From Odontocerum albicorne (taxonomy: Eukaryota > Arthropoda > Insecta > Trichoptera > Odontoceridae): a stretch of DNA of 64,000 bases. This document shows, piece after piece, positions 53,121 through 63,643 of this stretch. The translations under genes and the position numbers were made by a program. The stretch covers positions 18,750,189 to 18,814,188 of the forward strand of contig OX463852.1 in the NCBI GenBank assembly GCA_949825065.1, read 5' to 3'. A model generated the notes under the pieces. That model did no database searches, was not told the DNA's origin, and saw nothing but the letters and a program-made list of their open reading frames with translations. Positions within the stretch are counted from its first letter, which is position 1, and every line of letters starts with the position of its first letter.

Positions 53121-53834
53121 CAGAGGTGTGTTGGTAAATAGTTAACAACCGGCTCGCTGTTAATAAAAACACTTACCATGGATTCTTTCCTGTATTTTCC
53201 ATAACGCACACATATTTTCGCACACTATTTGACTTGATTTAGGTTTAATTCTGGTATTTGTAGTTTTATTACGACTACACATCAAACATCAGCACAATGA
53301 GTGAACTGACTATTTTAGTGAATGATAAATAATGCACAAATTCAATACACAAATAAGTCAAATCAAAACTGATACAAACCGGTCCAACAAAACTATCCTA
53401 CTATTTTTTTGTGACGTTAGCAACAAAACAAAGTCATTAGTCACTACACAAACTTTCTTGCTAGGTATGTTACATTTCATCGAAAAGTACAGCTACGTTA
53501 TTTCCCAATCAATGGCAAGCACTGGAAATACGAGTATATGAGATATATTTTTAACTACTCGTATCGGCATATATGGTATTTTGCGAACAAATTTACTTAT
53601 ACTTCTTAATATTATATCTTCATGGTGCAAACGTGAACGCTCTGCCCCCTTGTTCTCATGCCCATTTCAGATTGGGAGCTCGCGTTTTTTTAATACTTAT
53701 CGTTATTTAATTTTTAGGAATGAGTATGTTTACCAAGCGGTTCAACATATTTTTAACAACCAGCTCTGAAAATTCATGGAAATTTAACAAGCAGCTTTTG
53801 CGGGTAGGAGTGAGCCGGCTCCAGCACAGCACTG
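53121..53834. mobile_element. Non-autonomous hAT element, 714 bp
   Basis: CAGAGGTGTGTTGG at the left and CAGTGCTGTGCTGG (complement of the right end) match at 11/14. Flanking octamers CCTGTATG (53113-53120) and TCTGTATG (53835-53842) agree at 7/8, fitting the 8-bp hAT target duplication. Subterminal GTTAACAACCGGCTCGCTGT on the left and GGAGCCGGCTCACTCCTACC (complement of the right) share an ACCGGCTC-like core. The two small ORFs (53332-53541, 53581-53769) are not transposase. Confidence 0.88.
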
Positions 53835-54149
53835 TCTGTATGGAAACAAAAAACTCGAATACTTTGTAATATTTTCGTCACCGAACCCCCGGGAGTAAAA
53901 ACGAGTAAAAAAGTGTTCTACCTAGTATGTCTCAGATTTCATATTTTTAAACTTGTTTTTGTAGTTGATTCTATTTTTTGCATGATTCCTGAAATGTACT
54001 CTGTTCTCCCTATCTTGCGATGTTTTCAGTTTTACGCATTCTTCTTTGTTCTTTATAAGAAATATTCTTAACTGTCATTGCTTTTTAATACAATTTTGTC
54101 TTGTTAATTCAGGGCAAGTATTGTTATGCGGCGTGAGATCATTTCTGTA

Positions 54150-54410
54150 TTTCTTATTATTTCTCAGAGTGTCGTCGTTGCTGGGCCTCGTAGTTGAGGA
54201 TCCCCTCGCCATTCCAACGTCAATTATGTTGGAAAGCGAAGATGTGCCGTGGAGTTTTCTTCTATTTTTTTCCTCCGTTTTCTTCTTTTTTTTAAGTGAG
54301 TAAGCCGTTGCACACCAGCGAACTTACAGCCACACCGCTGTACTGGATCCGATGACACACCTGAAATGATACGATCGGAGCACACCGGCATGTTTTTTTT
54401 TTCCTTTTTT
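54150..54410. repeat. Low-copy repeat E, copy 1
   Basis: AAGATGTGCCGTGGAGTTTT, GAGTAAGCCGTTGCACACCA, AAACTTAC-like and GATCGGAGCACACCGGCATG parallel 63370-63505 (AAGCTGTGCCGTAGAGTTTA; GAGCTATTGCACACAAGCAA; GATCGGAGTACATTGACTTA). Unknown type. The ORF at 54046-54303 partly covers it and ends in a T-rich run. Confidence 0.6.
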
Positions 54411-54417
54411 GAAAGAA

Positions 54418-54470
54418 CATATATGACCGAAGTAATAGGTATCCTTATAGTGTATGCAAAAACATATCTC
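54418..54470 (-). mobile_element. SINE-D body fragment
   Basis: ACATATATGACCGAAGTAAT and AGGTATCCTTATAGTGTATG are the complement of the SINE-D body at 20805-20850, a second copy supporting SINE-D as a family. Confidence 0.65.
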
Positions 54471-55304
54471 TGAGTGTATGCAAAAACATATTATCCTTTA
54501 AAATGTTCGTATAAAAAATGAGCGCAGATTTTGTGTCCTGTCGCAAAGATCCTCGCTACACCACATTTTGGATAACTTGCTTTACCCAGAATTCACCTCC
54601 ATCGATCTCGGGTCTCGACAGCTCGTCGCCAGTTCCTCACTTGGAGAGTCGACATGTCCGTGAATAAGTTGTGCCTTCTATCTCTAGATAATAAGTACAC
54701 AAGCCGTTTTGTAGTTTCTTAAAACAATAGCCATGACGATAAGACTATTCTGTTTTAGAATCTTGTTATCATCTCTATATTACAATTTTCCATCTCGTTA
54801 TCTCGCTAGTTGATCACAAACCCCACCTTAGCAGCTCAATTCTCTGCTGCAGACAAAATGAATTATATTACGGCTGTTCGTTTAATAGACCATTTTATCT
54901 TATCTCTGGATGCTGGAGGCATTTCCAGTGTATCTTGCAATTATATATCAACGCTAATTCAATGACTTGTTCTTGTACCAGCGGCCATCGGAAGAAATGG
55001 AAAGCTGTACGTTTTCTCGGCAACAACCTTGCCTTGGGTGTGTGGAAGTCATTAACCTTTGTAATATAATCAATCGAGGATACTAAGTTTAGTGACTGAA
55101 CGCCCATCAGGTGAAGTTTTAAGGGCTTCGGGCTGGTTTTACTTTCACACCTATTTCAATTATTTTTTGTTCTTCTAAACGCTTTAAAAGTGATAAATTT
55201 ATTTACTTATGGTCGATTTCAAGCATTAATATTTTTATTATCTTATTAGTGTGCATGAATACAAAATACAATATGTATCCAAATATATATGCATTGGACA
55301 TTTA
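54471..55304. other. Unassigned sequence
   Basis: AGTGTATGCAAAAACATAT is repeated at 54456 and 54474. 54895-55107 has a minus ORF ending CLQHPEIR with no recognisable domain. Otherwise plain. Confidence 0.35.
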
Positions 55305-55375
55305 CTTATTTAACACTTTCATGCAAATATATCTGGCTAATTTATTGCTTTAAACCAATTTATTCCGATCGACCA
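55305..55375 (-). mobile_element. LINE-A-type tail scrap, antisense
   Basis: TTACTTATTTAACACTTTCA, TATCTGGCTAATTTATTGCT and CCGATCGACCAACTAT mirror the tail (complement of GGTTGG...CAATAA...GTTAAATAAGTAA). Confidence 0.55.
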
Positions 55376-55384
55376 ACTATTGTT

Positions 55385-55640
55385 TCATAATTATTATTGT
55401 TAGTTTTTCTCCATTCATTCGTTCTACAAGCCTAAGCCATCTCAGGCTGCTCTTTTTTATCTTACCTAATACATCAGCCTTAAGTTCGCATTCGTCCTTT
55501 ATTACTTCATTCTGTATTCTGACATACACATCGTCCTTTATTACTTCATTCTGTATTCTGACATATACACCGTTCTTTATTATTTCATTCTGTATTCTGA
55601 CATACACATCGTTCTTTATTAGTTCATTCTGTATTTACAA
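55385..55640 (-). pseudogene. LINE-B fragment with in-frame 39-bp repeats
   Basis: On minus the open frame (55607-55377) reads three rounds of YVRIQNEVIKDDV-type text, then ECELKADVLGKIKKSSLRWL and RLVERMNGEKLT. The motif order is LINE-B. The 39-base unit (starting 55493, 55532, 55571 and 55610 on +) encodes exactly 13 residues, so four repeats keep the frame. Most LINE-B copies here have a single unit. No polymerase domain. Confidence 0.88.
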
Positions 55641-55916
55641 CATTTATTACAGTTGTTTTCTAATGAATATACACAAACCTAATGAATACCCACACTAATC
55701 AATGAATTCACACAATATAGATAATTCCTAAACAATATCAACGATCAAGATTACCAATGACTGTTTCCCGCCTAGCTTAGTCGTGTTTAGAAGTTAGTGA
55801 AAATTCTGTAGTTATGTAGTTGTAGACAAAATAGCCCTCGAGGGTAAATTTTGCTTACATCCTCCCAAACCCTGACATAATTGAACTAAATTTGCCCGCG
55901 CCCGAATCAGCTGTCA

Positions 55917-56485
55917 TATTGTATTTTCGGCGAATTCTCGCTTTTGGACTATTTTCGTATTGTTAAAGCCTGTTTTGTTCCTAAGTGTAGTTACGTTGAA
56001 CAAAGCAGGTCTACTAATTGAGGTAGAGGGAACGCATTGTACTCTCGGCGAATTCTCACTTATGGGTAAAAACCTGCGTTGTTCCTGAATGTAGCTACGC
56101 TGAACAAAGTACGTCTAATAAATAAGGTAGAGGAAATGTATTGTACTCTCGGCGAATTCTCAGTTTTGGGTTATTCTCGTATGTAGAAGTCTGCGTGTTC
56201 CTAAGTGTAATTACGCTAAACAAAACAAGTCTACTAAATTAGATTGAGGGAACGTATTGTACTATCGATGAATTCTCACTTATGTGTTATTCTCTTATTG
56301 TTGAAGCCTGTGTTGTTCCTAAGTATAATTACGCTGAACAAAGCAGGTCTTCTAACTGACGTAGAGGGAACGTATTGTGCTCTCGGCGAATTCTCACTTA
56401 TGGGTTATTCTCGTATTGTTGAAGCCTTTGTTGTTCCTAAGTGTAGGTACGCTGAACAAAGAAGGTCTACTAAGTAAGGTAGAGA
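55917..56485. repeat. ~104-118-bp tandem array, five units
   Basis: CGGCGAATTCTC recurs with GAATTC-adjacent positions at 55931, 56049, 56153, 56269 and 56387. Shared text includes GTTGTTCCTAAGTGTA, ACGCTGAACAAAG and GTAGAGGGAACGTATTGT. Units differ by indels and substitutions. The ORF at 56244-56477 is the translated repeat. Confidence 0.93.
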
Positions 56486-58959
56486 GATCACTTTAAATCA
56501 ATTTGTTCCAGAGTCACTGAAATTAGTTTCAGAAAAATGATCTCACCTTGATAAATATGTTTGGAGACTTGCACGGTTCTTCGTGTCAATGTGGTTTGGC
56601 TTATGGTGTATCATAAACCAAACCACGTGGTAAAACACTTCGAAAAACATTATCCAACTCATCTTGAGGAATCTTACACGTTTCAATTAAATTCTACTAC
56701 TTACTCGCAGTTTCTCTATTTTATGAATATGTTTTATACTACCTATCAGTGACAAATGTTTATATTAAATATCATAGTTGCCTTATCTAATTGATTCGAT
56801 TAGATCAATAAAATATTTCGTATTTTTCGATGAAATATGTTAACTGATTATATATCATATTAAACATTTTTTTTTATAATCAAGTCTGTTGCATACTGTA
56901 CTAATATTAAATTTATACACCGTTACCTATTTTTTTCTTCGTTAACCCGTATCGGTTAAGTTCGTACCGTTAATTTATTTAAATGATTTAGTTAAGAATA
57001 TTGTCGGTGAATATTGCAATAATTATATTTCTTTTACTTGAAATTTACGTGGGATGCTGACCTTAGTGGATTATTGAAATATACCGTATCTTTTAAATAT
57101 GTCAGAACTCCGTTAATCCAGATTTTTAGTTGATCTAGACTCGATTTTCCGCCAAGTCGTAAATAATATAATATTTATAGAAAGAATCATCATAATAAAG
57201 TATTTATGAGTGGTTTTTGAAGTATTCAAAAAGTATATTTTTTTAATATGAAGCTGTGTTTAGCTTTGTGCTGCTTCATGCTCTCATGTTGCTACTTCTC
57301 TAGAGTCTCGCTTGTTCGTTGTGATTGTCGCGGTCGTCTTTTCCTTTTAGCGTCTTCATCTCTTTATGCATCTGTCTTATCATTTTGATCCATATTATTA
57401 AATCTGTTATACTTGAAATCAAAATGTGGTTTGTAGAATCAATAAAAAACTCATATTTTAAAATAAGTACATACGTACAACGTACCACATATATAATACA
57501 AGAACGCTAGAGCTCAGAAGTTCCAGGGCCGCATCCCTCGCATGAAATAAACCTTAAAAACTAACCACTTACATAAAAAAAACTGTTTAGAAACAATAAA
57601 AACAAAAGTATCCACTCAGTCAGTACCACATTAAAACACAATAATTTGAATTCAAACCTTAAGAATAATATTTCAATAAATAATTTAATAAAATGAATTG
57701 ATAAAAATATACACATGTACGTACAGCAATAAATAGTTTTTATACATACATTGCATGCATACACATTGCCATTTTAAAATTTGAAAATATTAAATAAAAA
57801 CAAGACAAAATTGCAATTAACAGAAAATACACGCATTATTTTTTGTTACTTTCATCACTTTTAGTAAAACAGTTTGTGGACAGTAAATTGATCATGTTTT
57901 TAGATTTTTTTTTAATAAAGTACTCTCTAAAACAAACATTATCCAAAATCTATATCTATATATGAATTAATGTATATCTTAAAATTTAATCTAATGTACT
58001 CGTATATAAATATGAACTAACTCATTTTTATTTTCTGTATGTAATTTTATTTTTAATAATCTTACATACTCACCTACATACTCACTTATGACTTCATAAC
58101 AATTCTTACAGCTAATTATTTGAATACTAATTATTTAGGTTTTTAGTAAAGTGTTGTGGGAGCCATCATATTTTTTTTATATATTTTTTACTCTGATGCT
58201 AACCGCGAGCAAATTTCTCGCAAGAAATGATTTGTTCATGACTTGGACACTTGTTAAGTAAGAATTCATAATATTTAGATTTGTTGGCTTAGTGCCGTTG
58301 TGTATACAATATTATGCATAATATTCCTGTTTGTGTGTTGGAATAAGCAGGCGATAATTTATTGATAAATACTAGTTTTAAATCAAGATCAAACACCTGA
58401 AAGTAACCAGAATGCGAATGAAAGCAATTATGCGTGCATTGCGTGAATATGACAGTTATGATTAATTAAATGGAAATAAATTATGAATCTATTTAACTGG
58501 TGAATATAAAACCCTTGTATAATAAAATTTTATAATTTATTTTTGATATATTGCATGTCATTGTACTCAAGCGAACTTTACTATTACTATTGTACTCAAG
58601 CGAGCTTTGGGTAAATTACGCGTCGAGAGGTTTAAAATAACTCCAAGTACAGTAAATAGATAATCAAATTTGGAATACACAAATATTGTAGTGCTTCAAA
58701 GATGTTTGCTTAGAGTCGTCTGCTAGGTTTTGATGCACTTTTAAAGCAACGCTATGGAGATTACATGAAAATATAATGTCAACAATTTGTGCAGGGCTAC
58801 TGGAGAATGTGGTTAGCGACTGGATAACATACATGTCCTTGTTTATTATTTTAATTATTTTTATTTAAATATAAATGTTCTTATGTATTCATTTTATTAT
58901 ATATTAACTATTATTTTATTACGTATACATTATTATGTACGGCTTGTGTCCTGTAGCAC
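56486..58959. other. AT-rich desert with one hairpin
   Basis: About 2.5 kb of very AT-rich DNA without identifiable mobile elements. ATGTGGTTTGG near 56590 and CCAAACCAC near 56620 form a hairpin of ~12-bp arms. The ORFs (56561-56752, 57300-57764) have no recognisable content. CATTGTACTCAAGCGAxCTTT is duplicated at 58560-58610. Confidence 0.45.
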
Positions 58960-59032
58960 ACTCTTGCACACTTGCTGGAATAATAATCAACTTATAATAT
59001 TATTGATTCCAGTAAGTATGCAAGGGTGTTGA
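58960..59032. repeat. Inverted repeat, ~28-bp arms
   Basis: ACTCTTGCACACTTGCTGGA on the left pairs with the right arm ATTCCAGTAAGTATGCAAGG with about four mismatches around an AT core (TTATAATATTA). Possibly a small MITE end pair or a chance foldback. Confidence 0.7.
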
Positions 59033-59969
59033 ATGCAACATGAGTAATTCAAACAAAATAAAAGTAGTGAAAAATATAGAGTGAATATATTTTTTATAAA
59101 TAATAATAGTTCTAAAACAATAAAAAAAATATTAGAAAATAATATTAAAAAGCAATTGAAAAAAAAAATAATAATATTCTATTCAGAATAGTCTCTTCTT
59201 GTGACAATAATAATTTATCTAGTTGCTTATTACATTCTCTATTAGTGTATTGAAATTTTTGTCTTGCAATAACTCGAAGTAATTAGTTGTCAGTTCGTAT
59301 TATACTCGTATGCTCATGTATTCTCTTTGTTGCTTCAGAAGTGCATCAATACCTTTCAAACGACTCTGAGTAAACATATTTAAAGGACTACACCATCGTG
59401 GCTGTTTTAGTATGATTCGGTTTACATTATTATACTGTATTTTAATATATTTAAAACCTCTTCTCGTGCAACTTACCAACGTAAGCTTTAGTACAGGTTC
59501 ATGCGATATGTCCATAAATAAATTTGTTTCTTTATTCCATTGCTGCATTCTCTAAAGCATATTCCAATCATACTATATTTGCTCTTACATATAATATAAC
59601 GAATATCTTTATCTATGATCATTGTCTTTATATTAGAGATACGATGTGGCCCAAATATTTGTTTTTTTTTAGTGTACAAAAACATAGATCGATTTGCGTA
59701 ATGATTCCTGTATAACGAAAGTAATTTTCTTTTATTATGCATTTATAAAGGAATATCACCATCACCGTAATTACAAATTTCATTGAATTTAGTATTCAGG
59801 TCAAAGATTTTTTTATTATTGTATAGAAAGTCCGTTCTTTGTATGTACATACGAGTATATCGTTTATCCGATCATCGATAACATGATAAATTACCGCTTG
59901 AAGGGGTGAACAAAGTTTCGGTAAAATAATAATGACATATATTTTATCTCCTTACATCATTGCCATTAA
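59033..59969. other. AT-rich sequence, nothing recognised
   Basis: Dense A/T. ORFs at 59300-59742 are opposite-strand overlaps without domains. Confidence 0.4.
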
Positions 59970-60398
59970 ACAGGCATATACCTATCGAGGTAGGAGGAGA
60001 GAAGAGAACGCCAGACTTTTCTATCGCGACACACATATTTTGCCTCTTCTACATCCATACAGCTTCCATGATTTCTCCGACTTTTTACATTTTCTTCATT
60101 CAAAATATCCTATACCTGATCTAATCATACATTCCTCAAGGTTTTCCTTTACTACACCTTCCACTCATATTTACACTGTATATTTTTTTTGTTTTTTTTT
60201 TTTACTCGTTCCACACTCCATTCATTTTGCTTGATAAATCAGCCTTAAGTTCAAATTCATCCCGAATCCCTTCATTCCGTATTATGTCATACATTGTCAT
60301 TCCACATATTATTCTCAACGTACGCATGTCTACAGCATTTATTTGGCTCTTTTTAGCCTTTTTCTACGTCCACGTTTCATATATCATACGCTCCGTCG
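59970..60398 (-). pseudogene. LINE-B antisense fragment (~430 bp)
   Basis: Reading + order: AGGTAGGAGGAGAGAAGAGA, CTATCGCGACACACATATTT, AGCCTTAAGTTCAAATTCAT (LKA), CCTTCATTCCGTATTATGTC (DIIRNEG) and CGTACGCATGTCTACAGCAT (NAVDMRTL). Coding phrases on minus are LINE-B in the usual order, interrupted by a T run at 60180-60202. Confidence 0.85.
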
Positions 60399-60424
60399 AA
60401 GAAGAAGAAGCGACTGAAAAACCT

Positions 60425-60690
60425 CTTAATTTTTAGTCAGTAATATAACGTGTTTCATTCCTTATTTTTCTTTCATCTCCACCATCTCTTCCTTTCCCTT
60501 TGATTGATATCTTACTTTTACTTTTATTTTGTGTATATTCATAAATTTCATAAATATAAATAATCATTTCAATATTTTTGCGACCATGTAACTTCTTTTA
60601 TTTTCTTTGTTTGGTTGGTTAGAAGAGATAGCCGCCTGGCAATAAGCCCGCTAGATTGGTTTACAATGCGTTAAATAAATAAATAGGTGT
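60425..60690 (+). mobile_element. LINE-A 3' UTR, 5'-truncated
   Basis: Starts at the stop-codon region (TTTTTAGTCAGTAATATAAC) and runs through GCGACCATGTAACTTCTTTT to AAGCCCGCTAGATTGGTTTA and AAATAAATAAATA. It abuts antisense LINE-B with no coding part. The last ~190 bases are in the duplication. Confidence 0.9.
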
Positions 60691-60854
60691 AAGAGATTCT
60701 TTTTAATATTCTTAATCATTCTCCGTAGTCATCACAACCTTTTATTTGTTCCCCTTCATGTACGAGTATTGTATCATTGTTGGTGGTTGAATTTTCACAT
60801 GTTCTTTCCATGCTTCTATATCTAGCTTTGTCCATATTTTTGACTTGTTGATTA

Positions 60855-61010
60855 CCTCTGTGGTCTAGTTAGTAAGACGCTGGGCTTCCATGCGGGGGAT
60901 TCGGGTTCAATATCCAATGGCAACCAAAAAAAGGACCTAATCTTGTAAATTTGTTCGTCTGGTAACAATGTTCGTGCGAGTTAGACGTGTGCAAGTATTG
61001 TTCTTATTAA
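60855..61010 (+). mobile_element. SINE-B copy inside the duplication
   Basis: Same as 41354-41510 except for one fewer A in the linker; head with A and B boxes preserved. Confidence 0.8.
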
Positions 61011-61449
61011 GTATTGATCTTCACGTATGGTTGTATTATATTTTCACACATGCGATGACGAGCTGCAAATTCTAGACTAATCCAATGGTTATAAATACAA
61101 AGACTGGATTAATTGAGTTGTCTCCCGGCCATGCTTTTCAAAATATCTTCAACGCCAATTTAGATATTTTGAGGGGTACTATGCGAATGAATCAGCTTTT
61201 TTGCCTACCTAACTGTACAACGTATTCAGTAACACACATTTTATTATTACAGAATTTTGAATTCTACAACTGAAATAATCATCAATAGTTAAAATAGTAT
61301 GAGAAGTATAAGAAGACCTAAAAAAACGTGGCATAATCAAATTAATCAAATTTGGAAAGATATAAGAGGGAAACACTTTTATAATTAGGGAGTATTCATG
61401 ACATGGAGGCCCTTTGGCAATAAACACGCTCAGAGTGAAGTGCTGAAAT

Positions 61450-61556
61450 AAATAAATATATGGACGTGGTAGAAGCGAAAGATGTGTGCCAGGATAGAAT
61501 TAAGTGGAGGTCTAGTCTCTGTCTACCCAATAGGGACATGACGTGATAATGAATTT
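61450..61556 (+). pseudogene. LINE-B 3' end scrap inside the duplication
   Basis: ATATGGACGTGGTAGAAGCG through CAATAGGGACATGACGTGAT, equivalent to 41945-42055. Confidence 0.7.
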
Positions 61557-61663
61557 TACAACTGTTTTTTTCTGTATACATTTTAAGGTTGTTTTTTAAG
61601 AGATTCTTTTTAATATTCTTAATCATTCTCCGTAGTCATCACTAGCTTTTATTTGTTTATTTG

Positions 61664-61751
61664 TTAACACTTTTATTGCAAATACAATCTGGCGGGCTTA
61701 TTGCCGCCTGGCAATAAGCCCGCCATATTGTATTTGCAATAAAAGTGTTAA
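61664..61751. repeat. Palindrome of two LINE-A tails, 42-bp arms, 4-base loop
   Basis: The left arm TTAACACTTTTATTGCAAAT...TTATTGCC (61664-61705) and the right arm (61710-61751) are reverse complements with one mismatch; GCCT separates them. Each arm is a LINE-A-like 3' terminus (GGCAATAAGCCCGCC ... GTTAAATAAATAAA). Weaker symmetry of TAAA units continues beyond both arms. Confidence 0.96.
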
Positions 61752-61774
61752 ATAAATAAATAAAAATACTGTCA

Positions 61775-62035
61775 CAATATTTCTCCGTTGGGGTAGGCTG
61801 AGAAGAAAGAGTGCCAAATTTATATATCCCTGCATTAATATTTCGCCTCTCCTTTTTTTAAAAGTTCATACACTTATTTCAACCATGCTTCTCTTGCTCG
61901 TCGTTTACCAAGACTCCAACTCATGCTTGCATTGTAAATATATTAAGTCAGTCTCTAATCACCTTCCGTTCAAATCAAACATGTCCAAACCACTTCCTAA
62001 TACTCTTTTTCTCCACGTTATTTAACAATACTTAA
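61775..62035 (-). pseudogene. LINE-B antisense fragment
   Basis: TCTCCGTTGGGGTAGGCTGA, AGAAAGAGTGCCAAATTTAT, TCAACCATGCTTCTCTTGCT and CATGTCCAAACCACTTCC (FGH region) keep antisense LINE-B order. Confidence 0.75.
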
Positions 62036-62094
62036 AAAAGAGACAATACTTATGAAGATAGTGTCGTGCTGAGGTGATAAGAAATCAACATAGT

Positions 62095-62220
62095 CACGGT
62101 CAATCGAGCAGGAGGGGTCGTGGATATGATCAACTTTACAATCCTACCAACAAGTAAGTTGACCACGGAGATCGTCCTGGTGGAAGACGTGCTGATTATT
62201 TTTCATCTGCGTTGTGATCT
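62095..62220 (+). pseudogene. Gly/Arg-rich coding scrap with one stop
   Basis: One + frame reads HSHGQSSRRGRGYDQLYNPT, NK, a stop, then VDHGDRPGGRRADYFSSAL and a stop. The composition suggests a former gag-like or RGG-type coding segment. AACAA|GTAAGT at the internal stop could alternatively be a splice donor. I cannot name a family. Confidence 0.3.
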
Positions 62221-63060
62221 CAATGGTGAAAAAGGCGACCCACACTGAAGCTGCTGTGTGTTGTGAAAATTCTTTTCCGGTTCTCCCTGCGTTTCGCTGT
62301 CCGCAGTTCTTTTCGCAAGATCAGGTTCATAACACTGTTCACTTGGTTCCAAAGCATTGGTGATCTACCTTTACCCTCCACATTATCATTAACCATTAGA
62401 ATTTCCTTGTTCTTCTTGCGCGAAATGTGATCCAAGAACTGAGGAACGCTTTGAGTGCATAATCTTGAAAACGTCTGAGATGTTTATTGAAATTCAATGA
62501 TCTCTCTAATTTGAATATGAACCAATAAGTTCACACTTGCTGATGGCTATCGCTTTCGATTCCGCTATATCAGAGTGCACGATCATTATTTTAAATCAAT
62601 TTACCGCGATGTCTAAATAACTAGCGACTGAAACAGTACCGGCATGCGACCTTTCTAACACGTTCACTTTCTTTCCTCACACTGCTCTGGGGTACACCTT
62701 GACCACAGAGTTGGATCGCAACATGATCAAGGTCTCATCTTTATCTAAATAAGATTTTTAGGCTATTTTTTAAATATTTCTTAGTGTGCCGTGTTCGATC
62801 TCTCTGATATTGACAGTCCCTCTTGAGAAAATACTTAAATCTTTAGCGGAAAAGTTCTTCTACTGTCTGGATACCGATTCATTCGCGAATATTGAATATT
62901 GTGTAATCAATACAGGCACGTTCTACCAATTTAGGTAATTGTATTTTTACCCATTAAGATTTTGAAGAACTTTCGTTCTATATCTGTTCGACGCAGCATC
63001 TTGGTGTTTGAGATACAGAGAAACCAAGAAATTCTGGGCATTCTACAGTTAATCGACAAT
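62221..63060 (-). pseudogene. LINE-D-like reverse transcriptase C-terminal fragment
   Basis: On minus, 63060-62930 reads NCRMPRISWFLCISNTKMLR and RTDIERKFFKIL, equivalent to YRRMLxISWxxxxxNxxVLRR...ERxLLKxIKxRK. After a decayed middle, 62400-62230 gives VEGKGRSPMLWNQVNSVM and RKELRTAKRRENRKRI, equivalent to xEGKRxRGRPxxxWxDQV...RxAxxRxxWR. This is the C-terminal order of insect endonuclease/reverse transcriptases. The stops between show it is dead. Confidence 0.7.
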
Positions 63061-63298
63061 TTATATAGCTGTCGTTGTTGGTTTTCGTAGTCGTCGAGAA
63101 TTCCCTCGCTTTTCGTCGTTAACCTCGAGCTGTTTCCCCACATTGATCATGTGATCTTCTGTGAGATAACAGCTCGGTCCTAGATGTGCACTCCCTTCCG
63201 TCGACGTCACATACATGCAGATATCGCTGACGCATGTTCGCAGCACGCTGACTGTTTCTCTTACGTCTATCTGTTGAGGTGCGATCAGTTCAATAAGA

Positions 63299-63505
63299 GA
63301 TAGCTATTCACCCCTCACGAGTGTGGGAGGGGAAAGCTATCTGTTCTCTTGGGTTATCTGCTACCAGTCTTGAAAAGGGAAGCTGTGCCGTAGAGTTTAT
63401 TTAAAATGAATGAGCTATTGCACACAAGCAAACTCATCGGTCATAACGTTGTAGTACATACGGGGTAGTACACCGGGGGGAGATGATCGGAGTACATTGA
63501 CTTAT
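63299..63505. repeat. Hairpin plus low-copy repeat E, copy 2
   Basis: AGATAGCTATTCACCCCTC pairs with GGAGGGGAAAGCTATCT (63299-63341). AAGCTGTGCCGTAGAGTTTA and the following text parallel 54240-54410. Unknown element type. Confidence 0.6.
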
Positions 63506-63555
63506 CTGTAACATTCATTATGAATAAGGGACAAACACAAATTGAAACGTATTTA

Positions 63556-63625
63556 CATGTCTCCGTTTAAAGAGCAGACTTTCCTTGAGGGCACTCTGAC
63601 TCGGGAATCGAACCCACTATTGTCA
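63556..63625 (+). repeat. RepD head fragment
   Basis: ATGTCTCCGTTTAAAGAGCA, GACTTTCCTTGAGGGCACTC and GGGAATCGAACCCACTATTG match the RepD head, then SINE-A follows. Confidence 0.75.
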
Positions 63626-63643
63626 CGTTGTTTCTCGCCGATC

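Larger units (their letters stand above)
60501..61597 (+). repeat. ~1.1-kb dispersed duplication, copy 2
   Basis: Near-identical to 41007-42104, same orientation, about 19.5 kb apart. Immediately after its right edge, the 45-bp sequence AAGAGATTCTTTTTAATATT ... GTAGTCATCAC found just after the LINE-A tail (60691) is repeated (61598-61642). Confidence 0.93.

Noticed and set aside
56244..56477. 77-codon ORF in the 115-bp array
   Set aside because: It spans two repeat units that differ by indels; other units do not keep the frame.
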